DNA of 5,002 bases, from the NCBI GenBank assembly GCA_016297945.1, contig JAEDFR010000137.1, positions 1 through 5,002 of the forward strand, in the 5' to 3' direction. The translations under genes and the position numbers were made by a program. The DNA is from Lachnospiraceae bacterium. GTDB lineage: Bacteria > Bacillota > Clostridia > Lachnospirales > Lachnospiraceae. Below, piece by piece: positions 4,612 through 5,002 of this stretch. The first letter of the stretch is position 1, and each line of letters begins with the position of its first letter. The notes beneath the pieces are model-generated. The model made no database searches, was not told the origin of the DNA, and saw nothing but the letters and a program-made list of their open reading frames with translations.

Positions 4612-5002
4612 CCATGCTTGATCAGCTTGCCGCATATGCACGAAAAAGAGTTGATGCAGATAAAAAAATGAAAAGTCTGGACGAAATTCGGGAATTAGCC
4701 GGTGAGATAACAAAGACCGACACAAAGGATTTTATATTTGAGAAGGCGTTAAAAAAACCGGAGATGGGATTTATTTGCGAATGTAAAAAGGCATCTCCGT
4801 CAAAAGGATTAATTGAGCCGGATTTTCAATATCTTAAAATTGCAAAGGACTATGAAAGGGCCGGTGCGGATTGTATTTCTGTTTTGACGGAACCGAAATG
4901 GTTTCTGGGGGATGACCTTTATTTAAGGGAAATTTCAAAAGCAGTGGCAACGCCTTGTCTGCGAAAAGATTTTACGGTAGATGAATATCAGATTTATCAG
5001 GC
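4608..5002 (+). CDS. trpC: Indole-3-glycerol phosphate synthase (N-terminal half, cut by window edge)
   Basis: TrpC closes the indole ring from the carboxyphenylamino-deoxyribulose phosphate made by TrpF. About 131 codons are visible, roughly half of a usual ~260-residue enzyme. The TIM-barrel start shows ICECKKASPSKG (56-67), carrying Glu58, Lys60 and Ser63, equivalent by alignment to the active-site Glu51, Lys53 and Ser56 of the Sulfolobus enzyme; then ISVLTEPKWFLG (90-101) and LRKDF (118-122), with Lys120 as the likely general acid. The later active-site residues lie beyond the edge. ATG 4608 overlaps the trpD stop (ATGA) with GGAGGTG (4596-4602) 5 nt upstream; an in-frame ATG at 4614 is a second possible start. 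No frameshift is seen. Confidence 0.96.
   Translation, partial: MTMLDQLAAYARKRVDADKKMKSLDEIRELAGEITKTDTKDFIFEKALKKPEMGFICECKKASPSKGLIEPDFQYLKIAKDYERAGADCISVLTEPKWFLGDDLYLREISKAVATPCLRKDFTVDEYQIYQ

Overview
The window looks like chromosomal DNA from a low-to-moderate GC member of the Bacillota, most likely class Clostridia and plausibly Lachnospiraceae. This is inferred from consensus sigma-A-type promoters, strong AGGAGG-like ribosome sites, a T-box leader in front of trp genes, and the style of the proteins. The assignment rests on sequence character and memory of families, not on a database search. All genes read on the + strand; the one minus-strand element is a predicted antisense RNA.

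Positions 1-240 hold a compact module that matches the layout of Fst/par-type type I toxin-antitoxin loci. A 28-residue membrane peptide gene (29-115) runs toward a perfect 13-bp bidirectional terminator (166-198). Beyond it lies a strong minus-strand promoter (242-270) that should make a ~70-nt antisense RNA. Two blocks of direct repeat (18-32 with 204-218, and 39-50 with 220-231) place a sequence complementary to the toxin ribosome site and start codon inside that antisense RNA. This is the least ordinary part of the window.

Positions 300-1122 hold a monocistronic gene for a small SEC-C metal-binding protein (385-885). It has a full-consensus promoter (315-343) and its own terminator (899-946). 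A 42-codon hydrophilic small ORF of unknown function (994-1122) follows, behind a very good ribosome site.

Positions 1144-5002 are the beginning of a tryptophan biosynthesis operon. A strong extended -10 promoter (1173-1201) drives a ~300-nt T-box leader. The leader has a UGG (Trp) specifier and a UGGC acceptor-binding bulge, both matching tRNA-Trp, and ends in mutually exclusive antiterminator and terminator helices. Then come trpE (1543-3009), trpG (3006-3575), trpD (3580-4611) and the first half of trpC (4608 to the window edge), which overlap by 4 nt or are separated by 4 nt. TrpE and TrpG form anthranilate synthase, TrpD adds the phosphoribosyl group, and TrpC closes the indole ring. Control is expected at two levels: uncharged tRNA-Trp relieves leader termination, and tryptophan feedback-inhibits TrpE, whose binding motifs are intact. 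Later trp genes (F, B, A) would be expected downstream but are not in view.
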